Of a stretch of DNA of 39,304 nt, positions 23,404 to 31,947 are shown in pieces (the first letter of the stretch is position 1; every line of letters begins with the position of its first letter). Location of the stretch: assembly GCA_947373495.1 (NCBI GenBank), contig CANBXZ010000009.1, positions 1 to 39,304 on the forward strand, in the 5' to 3' direction. Made by a program: the position numbers and the translations under genes. Source of the stretch: Acetobacteraceae bacterium (lineage in GTDB: Bacteria > Pseudomonadota > Alphaproteobacteria > Acetobacterales > Acetobacteraceae). The notes under the pieces were generated by a model. That model had not been told where the DNA came from. It did no database searches and saw only the letters and a list, made by a program, of their open reading frames with translations.

Positions 23404-26319
23404 ATGCAGGCCCGGCTGCGCATCGGCGTGCTGCTGACCACCCTGGTGTTGCTCGTGCTGCTGGGCATCGGCACCAAGCTGCTGCTGAACCGCGTGCAAG
23501 GCACCGTGGAAGCCGACGACCGCGCCGCGGTGGAACGTGTTGCCAAGGTGGCGGAAGCGACGATCAACCGCCAATTCCTGCAGGTGGACAGCGCCCTGGC
23601 CGGGCTGCCTTCCCTGCTGGAGCAGACCGCGCCCGCCGGCGGCCACACCCCGGCTTCCGCCAACCGCCTGCTGCGGGAGTTGGACGAACAGAATTTCGGC
23701 TTCCGCGACCTGTTGCTGCTGCGTGCGGATGGCACCCCCTGGGCCAGCGCCTCGCCCACCTCGCGCAATCGCCCGCTGCCGTTGCCGGCCGATGCCCTGG
23801 CGCCAGCCCTGGCTCAGGGCCAGGCCGCGGTGGCCATTGCCGGCCCCGCGCGCAACCCGGCCACCGGGGAATGGGCTTTGTTCTTCGTCCGTGCGCTGGA
23901 GTTGGCCGGCACCGGGACCATGCTGGCGGTGGCCGAGGTGCCGGTGCCGCTGCTCATCACCCTGCTCTCCCCGGTGGCAGACATGCCCGGCCTGGCGCTG
24001 GGCCTGGAACGCGCCGATCGTCACCTGCTGGCGCACCTGCCGCATGATGAAAGCCGCATCGGCCAGCACCAGGGCGCCCGCCCCAGCCAGGCCCGAAGCG
24101 ACGGCCAGGCCTATACCGTCAGCGCCGTGGCCGGCGCCCCGCCGGTGATCGCGGCCATGCGCGCCACCCTGTACCGGGACGTGCTGGTAACCGCGACGCT
24201 GGACCTGGCGGCCACCGAGGAGCCCCGCCTGCGGGAACGCTACCGCATCATCGCCGCCGCCTGCTCGATTGCCGTGCTGCTGCTGGCCCTGGCCTTCGCG
24301 CTGGACGCGGCACTGAGCCAGCGCGAGCGGGTGGACGCCGAACGCGCCCACGCCCGCGCCGTGCTGGAAAACGCGCTGGAATCGATGTCGGACGGCTTCG
24401 TGATGTGGGATGCCGACGACCGGCTGCTGGTGGCCAATGAGCGCTACCACGAGATCTATACCAAGACCGGCGACGCCATCCGGTCCGGCGCCAGCTTCGA
24501 GGAGATCATTCGTGCCGGCGTGGCCCGCGGCCAGTATCCCCAGGCCGGCGAGGACGTTGAAGCCTTCATCTCCGACCTGGTGGCCTGGCATCGCGGCGAC
24601 CACCCGCCGTTGGAAAGGCTGCTGCCGGATGGTCGCTGGATACTGGTGACCGAAAGGCGCACGCCTGATGGCGGCACCGTTGGCATTCGTACCGACATCA
24701 CCGAGTTGAAGCGGGCCAACCGCGACCTGGCCGCCGCCAACGCCGCCGCCGCCCGCGCCACCGAAGCCAAGTCCCGCTTCCTGGCGCGGATGAGCCACGA
24801 GTTGCGCACGCCGCTGAATGGCGTGCTGGGCCTTGCCCAGGCCCTGGCGCGCGACCCGATGCTCTCGGCCGCGCATCGCACCCAGGCCGCCACGCTGGAA
24901 ATGGCCGGCCGCCACCTGGTGGCCGTGGCGAATGACGTGCTGGACCTGGCGCAGGTGGAAAGCGGCCATCTGGAATTGCGGCCGCAGCCGGTGGTGCTGG
25001 CCGAGTTGCTGACCGGATGCGCCACCATGGTACGCCCGGCGGCCGAGGCAAAGCGCATTGCCCTGAAGACCGATTTCTCGTCGGACCTGCCCACGGCGGT
25101 GGCCGCCGACCCCACCCGCCTGCGCCAATTGCTGCTGAACCTATTGGCCAATGCGGTGAAGTTCACCCCGCAGGCCGGCCGGGTGACGTTGCGCGCCAGC
25201 CTGGCAGCAGCCGGGGAAACCGCGGGCATGGCCGCGCTGCGGATAGAAGTGCGCGACACCGGCCCAGGCGTACCGCCCGAGGCGCGGCAGGATATTTTTG
25301 GCGATTTCGTGCAGTTGGAGCGCGGGGGCGTCTTGGGCGGCTCTGGCCTGGGGCTGGCCATTGCCCGCCACATCGCCGAAGGCATGGGCGGCCGGATTGG
25401 CTGCGAAGCGAATGCCGAAGCGCCCAGTGGTGCGCTGTTCTGGCTGGAAATGCAGTTGCCTCTGGCAGAACCGCCGCCCTCCGCCAGCCTGATGCCGACG
25501 CTGGCGCAGGGCCAGGGCCGGCAGTTGCGACTGCTGGTGGCGGATGACGTGGCCGCCAACCAGGCCGTGGCGCGGGCGCTGCTGGAAACCGCCGGTCACG
25601 CGGTGGATTGCGTCGGCGATGGCGCCCAGGCCGTGGCCGCCGTCAGTGATGCGACCGAGGCTGGCCAGCCCTACGACGCCGTGCTGATGGATGTGATGAT
25701 GCCGGGCATGGATGGCCTGGAAGCCACCCGGCGCATTCGCGCATTGGCCGGCCCGGTGGCGCGCACGCCCATTCTGGCAGTGACCGCCAGCGCCTTCGCC
25801 GCCGACATCGCCGCCTGCCGCGATGCCGGCATGGATGGCCATGTCGCCAAGCCGATCGAACGCGAGGCCATGCTGGCCATGCTGACCCGGGTGGCCGGTG
25901 GCAAAGGCGGGTTCGAAGCCCCGGATGCAGCAGCGGGGGAGGCAATTGCGGGCGACCTGGGCAGCCTGCCGCTGCTGGCACGTCGCGGCGGGGAATTGAC
26001 CGTGCAGGTGCCGGGGCTGGCCCCGGCGGCGGCGCGGCAACTGGTGCCTGAATTCGTGCAGGAGATCGAGTTGGCCTTGGGTAGCCTGCGGCTCAGCCCG
26101 CCGGAGGGCTGTGCCAAGGCGGCGCATGCCCTGGCTGGCGCCGCCGCCACCCTGGGCGCCCAGCGGCTGACCAGCGCGGCCAACAAGCTGGAACTGGCCG
26201 CCAAGGCCGGACAGGCGGAGCTTGCCGCGGCGCTGCATGTCGAAACCCTGGCGGTGGCCGGCGCCACGCTGGCCGCGCTGCGCGAAGCCATGCCCGGCAC
26301 CGCGAATACGCCCGCCTGA
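23404..26319 (+). CDS. Membrane hybrid histidine kinase (sensor-PAS-HisKA-HATPase-REC-HPt)
   Basis: Full hybrid phosphorelay kinase, 971 residues. One helix at 6-28 and another at 282-302 flank a periplasmic sensor of about 250 residues, probably a Cache-like fold. Then come a PAS-like domain (about 318-437), HisKA with the phospho-accepting His465 in MSHELRTPLNG, and the ATPase domain with N-box LLLNLLANAVKF (576-587), DTGPG and GSGLGLA. A receiver domain (about 708-830) carries DD, phospho-accepting Asp763 in LMDVMMPGMDG and Lys at AKPI, and a C-terminal HPt domain carries His908 in AAHALAGAAATLGA. All relay residues are present. No separate response regulator gene is nearby, so the final target lies elsewhere. 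Probably co-transcribed with the DctP gene. Confidence 0.93.
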   Translation: MQARLRIGVLLTTLVLLVLLGIGTKLLLNRVQGTVEADDRAAVERVAKVAEATINRQFLQVDSALAGLPSLLEQTAPAGGHTPASANRLLRELDEQNFGFRDLLLLRADGTPWASASPTSRNRPLPLPADALAPALAQGQAAVAIAGPARNPATGEWALFFVRALELAGTGTMLAVAEVPVPLLITLLSPVADMPGLALGLERADRHLLAHLPHDESRIGQHQGARPSQARSDGQAYTVSAVAGAPPVIAAMRATLYRDVLVTATLDLAATEEPRLRERYRIIAAACSIAVLLLALAFALDAALSQRERVDAERAHARAVLENALESMSDGFVMWDADDRLLVANERYHEIYTKTGDAIRSGASFEEIIRAGVARGQYPQAGEDVEAFISDLVAWHRGDHPPLERLLPDGRWILVTERRTPDGGTVGIRTDITELKRANRDLAAANAAAARATEAKSRFLARMSHELRTPLNGVLGLAQALARDPMLSAAHRTQAATLEMAGRHLVAVANDVLDLAQVESGHLELRPQPVVLAELLTGCATMVRPAAEAKRIALKTDFSSDLPTAVAADPTRLRQLLLNLLANAVKFTPQAGRVTLRASLAAAGETAGMAALRIEVRDTGPGVPPEARQDIFGDFVQLERGGVLGGSGLGLAIARHIAEGMGGRIGCEANAEAPSGALFWLEMQLPLAEPPPSASLMPTLAQGQGRQLRLLVADDVAANQAVARALLETAGHAVDCVGDGAQAVAAVSDATEAGQPYDAVLMDVMMPGMDGLEATRRIRALAGPVARTPILAVTASAFAADIAACRDAGMDGHVAKPIEREAMLAMLTRVAGGKGGFEAPDAAAGEAIAGDLGSLPLLARRGGELTVQVPGLAPAAARQLVPEFVQEIELALGSLRLSPPEGCAKAAHALAGAAATLGAQRLTSAANKLELAAKAGQAELAAALHVETLAVAGATLAALREAMPGTANTPA

Positions 26320-26348
26320 GACCTTGGCGCGCGGCCGCCGAAGCCTGG

Positions 26349-27392
26349 CTACAGCAGCGCCAGCAAGCCGTTCAGCTTGGCCGGGTCCAGCCAGCGGGAA
26401 ACCAGCACCAACCCACGGCTGGGATCCATCCAGGTGGTGTTGCCACCGGCGCCACTGAACCAGAAGCTCTCCGCTGGCGCCGAGGGGAATTTGCTCCGGC
26501 CGGTATTCAGCCAGAACAGGTAGCCATATTGCGGGTTCAGCGCGCAGGGCGTGGTGCATTGCCCTATCCACCCCTCCGGCAGCAGGCGCTGGCCTTGCCA
26601 GACGCCGCCCTGCAACACCAGTTGGCCGATGCGCGCCTGGTCCTCGGCGTGGATGAACACGCCGCCGCCCCAGTGCCCACCACCGGAGACGGATTGCACG
26701 CGACGGCCTGCCACCTCCACCCAACTGGTTTCATAGCCATGCCACTGCCAGTCCATGCTGGCGCCGATCGGGCGCATGATGCGCTCGACGAACACCTCCG
26801 GCAGCGGGCGGCCGAACAGCCGCAGCAGGGCAAGCGACAGGCGGTTCACCCGTACGTCGTTGTATTCCCAATAGGTGCCGGGGGTGCGCAGCGGCCGCAC
26901 GCCCTTGTTGCCCTGGCCTTCCACATTCAGGTTGCGGCCGCGGTCGATCTCGTCGCTCTTGCCGAACAGGCTGCCTTCCCACTCGGAGCAGTTCTGCAGC
27001 AGCATCCGCCAAGTGATGGCGCCGTTGTGCGGTCCCTCAAAGCCGCCATCGTGCACCGCCTCGGCCACCAGGGCGTCCAGGTTCGGCAGCAGCCCATCCA
27101 TCACCGCCAGGCCCGCCAGCAGCGCCAGGTAGCTCTTGGCCACGCTGAAGGTCATGTCCACCTGGCGCGTATTGCCCCAGCGGGCCACCACTTGGCCATG
27201 CCGCAGCACCAGGCCATTGGGGCCACCCCGGGCGGCTACCGGGCCCAGAATGGCATTGTGCGGCGGCGGTTCGAAGAAGCCGCCTTCGATGTGGGCATGA
27301 ATGTCCCGCGGCCAGGGTGATTCATGCGCCAGCGCATAGGCCGCGACGGGGTCGGGCGCGACGGTGGTGTCCAGGGTCAAGCTGTCGTTCAT
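26349..27392 (-). CDS. Class C beta-lactamase-fold serine hydrolase
   Basis: Serine hydrolase of the beta-lactamase/transpeptidase-like fold, 347 residues; substrate unknown. Nucleophile motif Ser83-x-x-Lys86 (SVAK), a Tyr-Asn-Asp at 177-179 in place of the usual Tyr-x-Asn, and GGGHWGGG toward the C-terminus where the KTG-like motif is expected. No signal peptide is evident, so it is probably cytoplasmic, an esterase or peptidase and not a resistance enzyme. It converges with the kinase gene at 29 bases and diverges from the methyltransferase gene. Confidence 0.85.
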   Translation of the reverse strand: MNDSLTLDTTVAPDPVAAYALAHESPWPRDIHAHIEGGFFEPPPHNAILGPVAARGGPNGLVLRHGQVVARWGNTRQVDMTFSVAKSYLALLAGLAVMDGLLPNLDALVAEAVHDGGFEGPHNGAITWRMLLQNCSEWEGSLFGKSDEIDRGRNLNVEGQGNKGVRPLRTPGTYWEYNDVRVNRLSLALLRLFGRPLPEVFVERIMRPIGASMDWQWHGYETSWVEVAGRRVQSVSGGGHWGGGVFIHAEDQARIGQLVLQGGVWQGQRLLPEGWIGQCTTPCALNPQYGYLFWLNTGRSKFPSAPAESFWFSGAGGNTTWMDPSRGLVLVSRWLDPAKLNGLLALL

Positions 27393-27463
27393 GCCGGCAG
27401 GCTAACCCAGCATGGGCCGAGGGGAAATCCATCCGGGCGTTTCCGCTCATGGCGGAACTGCAC

Positions 27464-27469
27464 TAGAAT
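27464..27469 (+). promoter_or_regulatory. Weak -10-like box upstream of the FkbM-type gene
   Basis: TAGAAT matches the -10 consensus at five of six positions and lies 53 bases before the proposed start. The -35 region, 17-18 bases upstream, is poor. Tentative. Confidence 0.2.
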
Positions 27470-27522
27470 GGCACCAGGCAAACCGGCTTTCCCGGCGCCA
27501 TCGCAAGCAAAGCGTGACCCGC

Positions 27523-28473
27523 ATGGCCTCAGGCGCCACCGAGACCACCACCAGCGCGCCGCCCGCGGCCGAGCCCTCGGCGCTGTTGCGCCTGGGCTAC
27601 CGGCTTGGCGGGCTGTTCCGCGCCAAGCACTACCTGATGCCACTGGGGCAACTGGCGTTGCGGGGTGGCATCGCCGGCAGCAAGGCGGCGGTGCGGGCCC
27701 TGGCCACCAGCGTGCCGATGCAGGACGCGATGCTGTGCCGCGCGCTGGGCCGCTACAAGATGCTGCTGGACCCGGCCGACCGTGGCTTCGCGCCGCATCT
27801 GGCGCTGGATGGATATTGGGAATGGTGGACCACCAGTTTCCTGGCGCGGCACCTGCGCCCCGGCCAGCAGGTGGTGGAGGCGGGTGCCTGCTACGGCTAT
27901 TTCAGCCTGCTGATGGCGGACCTGGTTGGCGCGCAAGGCCGGGTGACGGTGTTCGAGCCCAATCCTGGCGCCGCAACGCTGCTGGAACGCAACCTGGAAC
28001 TGAACGGCATGACCAGCCGGGTACGCCTGATGCGCGCCGCGGTCTGCGGCCCCGACAGCGGGCTTTCCGCCCCCCTGCTGGTGCCGGCGCATGCGCCGAT
28101 GGCAGCCCGCATCGGTGGCGCGGAACTGGCGGGGGTGGATGGTCCGGGGGCTGATCAGCGGGTGGTGCGGGTGCCTTGCCGCCCGCTCAACACGCTGGCC
28201 GACGAAGCGGTGGACTGGGTGAAGCTGGACCTGCCGGGCAGCGCCGAACCCGTGTGGAATGGCATGCAGCGGCTGTTGCAGAAGCGGCCGCAGGTGAAGC
28301 TGCTGATGGGCTTCGACCCGGCTCGAACCGCCTCGCCCGCCAGCTTCCTCAACCAGGTGGCGCAGCAGTTTCCGCTGCGCCTGGTGGAACATGATGGCGC
28401 CCTGCGCCCAGCCGACAGCGCCACCCTGCTGACAGGTGGCGTGCGGTTGCTGTACCTGGCGCGGGCGGCCTGA
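27523..28473 (+). CDS. FkbM-family SAM-dependent methyltransferase
   Basis: Predicted class I methyltransferase, 316 residues from the ATG at 27523; a GTG three codons upstream is also possible. The SAM-binding motif I reads VVEAGACYGYFSLL (117-130), followed by VTVFEPNPGAATLLERNLELNG, the usual FkbM acidic loop and helix. The C-terminal VDWVKLDLPGSAEPVWNGM matches the family's conserved VDxIKIDVEGxExxVLxGM, here with Leu-Pro replacing the usual Val-Glu. FkbM enzymes often methylate sugars or polyketides; the substrate here is unknown. Convergent with minE. Confidence 0.8.
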   Translation: MASGATETTTSAPPAAEPSALLRLGYRLGGLFRAKHYLMPLGQLALRGGIAGSKAAVRALATSVPMQDAMLCRALGRYKMLLDPADRGFAPHLALDGYWEWWTTSFLARHLRPGQQVVEAGACYGYFSLLMADLVGAQGRVTVFEPNPGAATLLERNLELNGMTSRVRLMRAAVCGPDSGLSAPLLVPAHAPMAARIGGAELAGVDGPGADQRVVRVPCRPLNTLADEAVDWVKLDLPGSAEPVWNGMQRLLQKRPQVKLLMGFDPARTASPASFLNQVAQQFPLRLVEHDGALRPADSATLLTGGVRLLYLARAA

Positions 28474-28497
28474 GGCGCCGCGCCGGTTGTCTCAGGC
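28468..28497. terminator. Shared hairpin between the FkbM gene and minE
   Basis: GCCTGAG (28468-28474) pairs with CTCAGGC (28491-28497) across a 16-base GC-rich loop. Both facing stop codons (28471-28473 and 28494-28492) lie within the arms, so one structure could end both transcripts. There is no T-run. Confidence 0.4.
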
Positions 28498-28779
28498 GGC
28501 GCGACCGCCGCGCATCGCCGGCGGACCAGGCAACTCGATCTCGATGGCCAGGGTGGACATGTCGCCACCGCGGTCCACGTTCACCACAACCCGGCCGGGG
28601 TCGATGGCGACGTAGCGAGCCACTACGGCCACCAGTTCGGCCTGCAACTTGGGCAGGAAATCCTCCCGGGTGCGGCCGATGCGCTCATGCGCCAGCACGA
28701 TCTGCAGGCGTTCCTTGGCATGGCTCGCGGTGGCGCCTTGTGGCTTGCGCGCGCCCCTGAACAGGTCCAGCCAGCTCAT
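28492..28779 (-). CDS. minE: Cell-division topological specificity factor MinE
   Basis: MinE drives pole-to-pole oscillation of MinCD and so keeps the division site at mid-cell. The 95-residue protein has the expected size. The N-terminal anti-MinCD part includes FRGARKPQGATASHAKERLQ and IVLAHERI, with an amphipathic start (MSWLDLFRG) for the membrane. The C-terminal topological part is LQAELVAVVARYVAIDPGRVVVNVDRGGDMSTLAIEIELP. The ATG overlaps the minD stop (ATGA). Third gene of minCDE. Confidence 0.95.
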   Translation of the reverse strand: MSWLDLFRGARKPQGATASHAKERLQIVLAHERIGRTREDFLPKLQAELVAVVARYVAIDPGRVVVNVDRGGDMSTLAIEIELPGPPAMRGGRAA

Positions 28780-29597
28780 GCAGCCCTCCCGCCGAATAGC
28801 CGCTTGAAGAGGCCTCCCTTCTTCTCCGGCTGCAGGAACCGGTGCGGCAGGTTCTCACCCAGGAAGCGACCGACAGCGTCCTTGTAGGCCTGGCCGGCAT
28901 TGCTTTCGGGGTCGAGGATCACTGGCATACCGGTATTCGAGGCGCGAAGCACGGATTCGCTTTCAGGCACCACGCCCAGCAGCGGGATGGCGAGGATCTC
29001 CTGGATGTCGTCCAGCTTCAGCATTTCGCCGCGCTCCACCCGGTTCGGGTCGTAGCGGGTGACCAGCAGGTGTTCCTTCACCTTCTCCCGCTTCTCCTCG
29101 GCACGGCGGGACTTGCTTTGCAGCACGCCCAGGATCCGGTCGCTGTCGCGCACGCTGGAGACTTCGGGATTGGTCACGACGATGGCCTGGTCGGCAAAGT
29201 ACAGCGCCAGCAGGGCGCCCTTTTCGATGCCGGCGGGGCTGTCGCACAGGATGTAGTCGAACTCCTTCGACAACTCGTCGATGATCTTCGCCACGCCCTC
29301 GCGGGTCAGCGCATCCTTGTCCCGGGTCTGGCTGGCCGGCAGGATGCTCAGCGTCTCCACCCGCTTGTCGCGGATCAGCGCCTGGTTCAGCCGGGCCTCG
29401 CCGCTGATGACGTTGATGATGTCGAACACCACCCGCCGCTCAACCCCCATGATGAGGTCAAGGTTACGGAGGCCGACATCGAAGTCGATGACGACGGTCT
29501 TCTTGCCCCGTTGGGCCAGCCCGGTCGCGAAGGCGGCGCTGGTGGTGGTTTTACCCACGCCGCCCTTGCCGGAGGTGACGACGATAACCTCAGCCAT
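28776..29597 (-). CDS. minD: Septum-site-determining ATPase MinD
   Basis: ParA/MinD-type ATPase that binds the membrane in its ATP state and recruits MinC, 273 residues. The deviant Walker A motif is KGGVGKTT (11-18), followed by VIDFDVGLRNLDLIMG, DSPAGIEKGALLALYFAD and the conserved TNPEVSSVRDSDRILG. The C-terminal amphipathic membrane anchor (GGLFKRLFGG) is intact. The gene starts 12 bases after minC and ends in an ATGA overlap with minE. Typical and complete. Confidence 0.97.
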   Translation of the reverse strand: MAEVIVVTSGKGGVGKTTTSAAFATGLAQRGKKTVVIDFDVGLRNLDLIMGVERRVVFDIINVISGEARLNQALIRDKRVETLSILPASQTRDKDALTREGVAKIIDELSKEFDYILCDSPAGIEKGALLALYFADQAIVVTNPEVSSVRDSDRILGVLQSKSRRAEEKREKVKEHLLVTRYDPNRVERGEMLKLDDIQEILAIPLLGVVPESESVLRASNTGMPVILDPESNAGQAYKDAVGRFLGENLPHRFLQPEKKGGLFKRLFGGRAA

Positions 29598-29609
29598 GTG
29601 GCAGTCCCC

Positions 29610-30359
29610 TCACCCCAGTTTCTCGAAACGCATCTCTTCGCCCTCAAGCCGGGTCTGCACCGGCTTGCCGATGGGCGCATGCCCCAGGCCGTCCCGCACC
29701 GCGTAATAGCCCGCGATGGCGATCAGCTCGGGGTCGAAGTTCAGCGCATAGACGCGCGCTTCCGTGTCGCCCTGCGCGCCGGCAATGGCCCTGCCGCGCA
29801 ACGCGCCATAAACATGGATGTTGCCATCCGCCAGCACCTCGGCCCCGGCATTCACCGTGGCGGTGATGATCATGTCGGCGCCCTCGGCATAGATGCGCTG
29901 GCCGGCCCGTACCGGGTCGGTCACCAGCATCGCCGTACGGCCGCTGCCCTTGAAGTCCGAGCCAGGCGCCGCCGGGGCCTGTTCCAGCGCCACCACGGGC
30001 GGCTGTTGCTGGGCCACGGCCTCGTCGTCTCGCCCGCCCACGGCACGCAGGGTCGGCAGGCCCGCGGCGGTGGCGGCCTGCTTCATCGCCGGGTTGCCGC
30101 CGATGACGCCGATCGGCACGATCTCCAGCCGGTGCAGCCCTTCGATCAGGGCGCGGAAATCCATCTCCTCCGGCGCCGCCACCAGGTCTTCAAGCCCCAG
30201 CACGATGGGGGCGAAGCGCAGGAAGCCGGGCGCCTTGCGGAACTGGTCGCCCAGCGCCGGCAGCACCGCTTCCGGGCGCGGGTCAAGCAGCCGCAGCACC
30301 AGCAGGTTGAAGTTGCCGGAGCGCAATCGGAAGGTTTCGGGAAGCGTCTGCTGGGTCAA
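29610..30359 (-). CDS. minC: Septum-site-determining inhibitor MinC
   Basis: FtsZ inhibitor of the Min system, 249 residues. The N-terminal domain starts FRLRSGNFNLLVLRLL. A proline- and glutamine-rich linker (about 113-135) leads to the C-terminal beta-helix domain, with RAGQRIYAEGADMIITATVNAGAEVLADGNIHVYGALRGRAIAG, the standard MinC segment. The frame upstream is closed quickly by a stop with no ATG or GTG, so the start is the TTG at 30359, a rare codon that may keep MinC low. First gene of minCDE. Confidence 0.94.
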   Translation of the reverse strand: MTQQTLPETFRLRSGNFNLLVLRLLDPRPEAVLPALGDQFRKAPGFLRFAPIVLGLEDLVAAPEEMDFRALIEGLHRLEIVPIGVIGGNPAMKQAATAAGLPTLRAVGGRDDEAVAQQQPPVVALEQAPAAPGSDFKGSGRTAMLVTDPVRAGQRIYAEGADMIITATVNAGAEVLADGNIHVYGALRGRAIAGAQGDTEARVYALNFDPELIAIAGYYAVRDGLGHAPIGKPVQTRLEGEEMRFEKLG

Positions 30360-30567
30360 GGCGCACTCGGGCCAGGTGGGGGGAGGAAAATCGGCGGTAC
30401 AACGCCCGCCAAGTCAACACGACGCCGCCGCGACTCGGGGGAACCGCGCCGGCTGAGCGGCAGCTATAACCGCCGCGGCGGGGATGGCGAAGCCCGAATA
30501 CCGGCCCCGCTTGGCGCCAGCCGGTTGCCGCCGCAATATCCCGCCGAGTTTTGCAAGGAAGCCCGCC

Positions 30568-31470
30568 TTGGCCCCGATCACGTTGCTGGAACCCTTCCGC
30601 GCGCTGTTCTACGCGCCCTTCTACCTGGCCGAGGCCCGCGGCCTGTTCGCGGCCGAAGGGGTGGAACTGACCATGGTCACCGCCGGCAGCACCGACCTGG
30701 CCTGCCAGAAGCTGCTGGCCGGGGAGGCTGACCTGGCCTGGTCGGGCCCGATGCGCCCGATGCTGCTGCGCAGCCAGGACCCGGCCTGCACCCTGCGCAG
30801 CTTCTGTGCCGTGGTGATGAAGGACCCCTTCCTGCTGGTGGGCCGCGCCCCGCGCCCGGGCTTTGCCCTGACCGACCTGCCCGGCCTGAAGCTGGGCCAG
30901 GTGAGCGAGGTGCCGACGCCGGTATGGTGCCTGCACGACGACCTGCGCCGCCTGGGGCTGGACCCCACCTCCCTGCCCGGCCGTCGCGGCCCCGGCATGG
31001 GGGAGAATGCCGCCGCCGTGCTGGCCGGCGAGTTGGACGTGGTGCAGTGCTTCGAGCCCTTCGCGGCCGAGCTGGAGGAACAGGGTGGCAGCGTCTGGCA
31101 CGCCCAGGCCAGCCGCGGCCCCACCGCCTATACGGCATTCTATTCCACCACCGCGCAAATCGCCGCCAAGCGGCCGCAACTGCTGGGCATGGTGCGCGCC
31201 ATGGCCGCCTCACTGGCGCTGATGCACAGCCTGCCGGCGGCCGAGATCGCCGAGGCCATTGCGCCCCGCTTCCCGGATGTGCCCCTCGCCCGGCGCATCC
31301 GCGGCATCAGCCGCTACCAGGGCCTGGGCCTGTGGCCAGCCACGCCGCATTTCCCCCGCGCCGCGCAGCAGCGCCTGGGCGAGGCCATGGTGTCTTCCGG
31401 CGCCATGACGCATATCCCGGCCTATGAAGCCTGCGTGGACGACAGCCTGGTGGATGACGCACTGGCATGA
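30568..31470 (+). CDS. NMT1/THI5-like ABC-type substrate-binding protein without signal peptide
   Basis: Binding-protein fold of the NMT1/SsuA-like type: FRALFYAPFYLAEARGLFAAEGVELTMV followed by a TDLACQKLLAGEADLAWSGP segment. I take the TTG at 30568 as start (300 residues) because AAGGA lies eight bases upstream and it begins MAPITLLEPF, where the family usually starts. The ATG at 30484 would add 28 unusual residues without making a signal peptide. Either way it lacks a secretion signal, so it may be cytoplasmic and may not serve a transporter; no permease or ATPase gene is adjacent. The stop overlaps the thioesterase start (ATGA). Function unknown; the context is a small-acid catabolic cluster. 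Confidence 0.75.
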   Translation: MAPITLLEPFRALFYAPFYLAEARGLFAAEGVELTMVTAGSTDLACQKLLAGEADLAWSGPMRPMLLRSQDPACTLRSFCAVVMKDPFLLVGRAPRPGFALTDLPGLKLGQVSEVPTPVWCLHDDLRRLGLDPTSLPGRRGPGMGENAAAVLAGELDVVQCFEPFAAELEEQGGSVWHAQASRGPTAYTAFYSTTAQIAAKRPQLLGMVRAMAASLALMHSLPAAEIAEAIAPRFPDVPLARRIRGISRYQGLGLWPATPHFPRAAQQRLGEAMVSSGAMTHIPAYEACVDDSLVDDALA

Positions 31471-31922
31471 GCACGAAGACGATCGGCACCCGCGCCGACT
31501 ACAAATGGTTCACCAGCATGCCGACGCGCTGGATGGACAACGACGTGTTCGGCCATGTGAACAACGTGGTCTACTATAGCTGGATCGACACCGCGGTGGC
31601 CGAGTTCCTGTTGCAGGCCGGCCTGTATGGCGACCGCACACTGAACCTGGAGGCGGTGCCGGCGGTGGGGCTGGTGGTGGAAACCCAGTGCCGCTACTTC
31701 GCCCCGGTGAGCTACCCCGACGACATCACCTGTGGCCTGCGCGTGGCCCGGCTGGGCAACAGCTCCATCCGCTATGAGCTTGGCGTGTTCCGCAACAACG
31801 AGGACCAGGCCAGCGCCGAGGCGCATTTCATCCATGTCTACGTCGACAAGGCCGACCAGTCCCGCACCGTGCCCGTGCCGCTGAAGCTACGCGAGGCGGC
31901 GCAGCGCGTGCTGGCCGGCTGA
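31467..31922 (+). CDS. Hotdog-fold acyl-CoA thioesterase (4HBT/FadM-like)
   Basis: Predicted thioesterase of the 4-hydroxybenzoyl-CoA/YbgC/FadM group, 151 residues. The signature RWMDNDVFGHVNNVVYYSWI (21-40) holds the Asp residues 24 and 26 and the GHVNN that forms the active-site helix. It would release a free acid from a CoA thioester. The start is inside the stop of the preceding gene, so it is co-translated with the NMT1-like protein, and a dehydrogenase gene follows 25 bases later. Substrate unknown. Confidence 0.9.
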   Translation: MSTKTIGTRADYKWFTSMPTRWMDNDVFGHVNNVVYYSWIDTAVAEFLLQAGLYGDRTLNLEAVPAVGLVVETQCRYFAPVSYPDDITCGLRVARLGNSSIRYELGVFRNNEDQASAEAHFIHVYVDKADQSRTVPVPLKLREAAQRVLAG

Positions 31923-31947
31923 ACCGAACCAACCGAGGAAATATCCA

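Noticed and set aside
22870-25128. 752-codon open frame on the minus strand opposite the kinase and DctP genes
   Set aside because: Low-complexity His/Gln/Gly-rich translation typical of antisense frames in high-GC DNA; the plus-strand genes have clear domains.
28842-30731. 629-codon plus-strand frame across minC and minD
   Set aside because: Antisense to well-defined Min genes, no domain, composition of a shadow frame.
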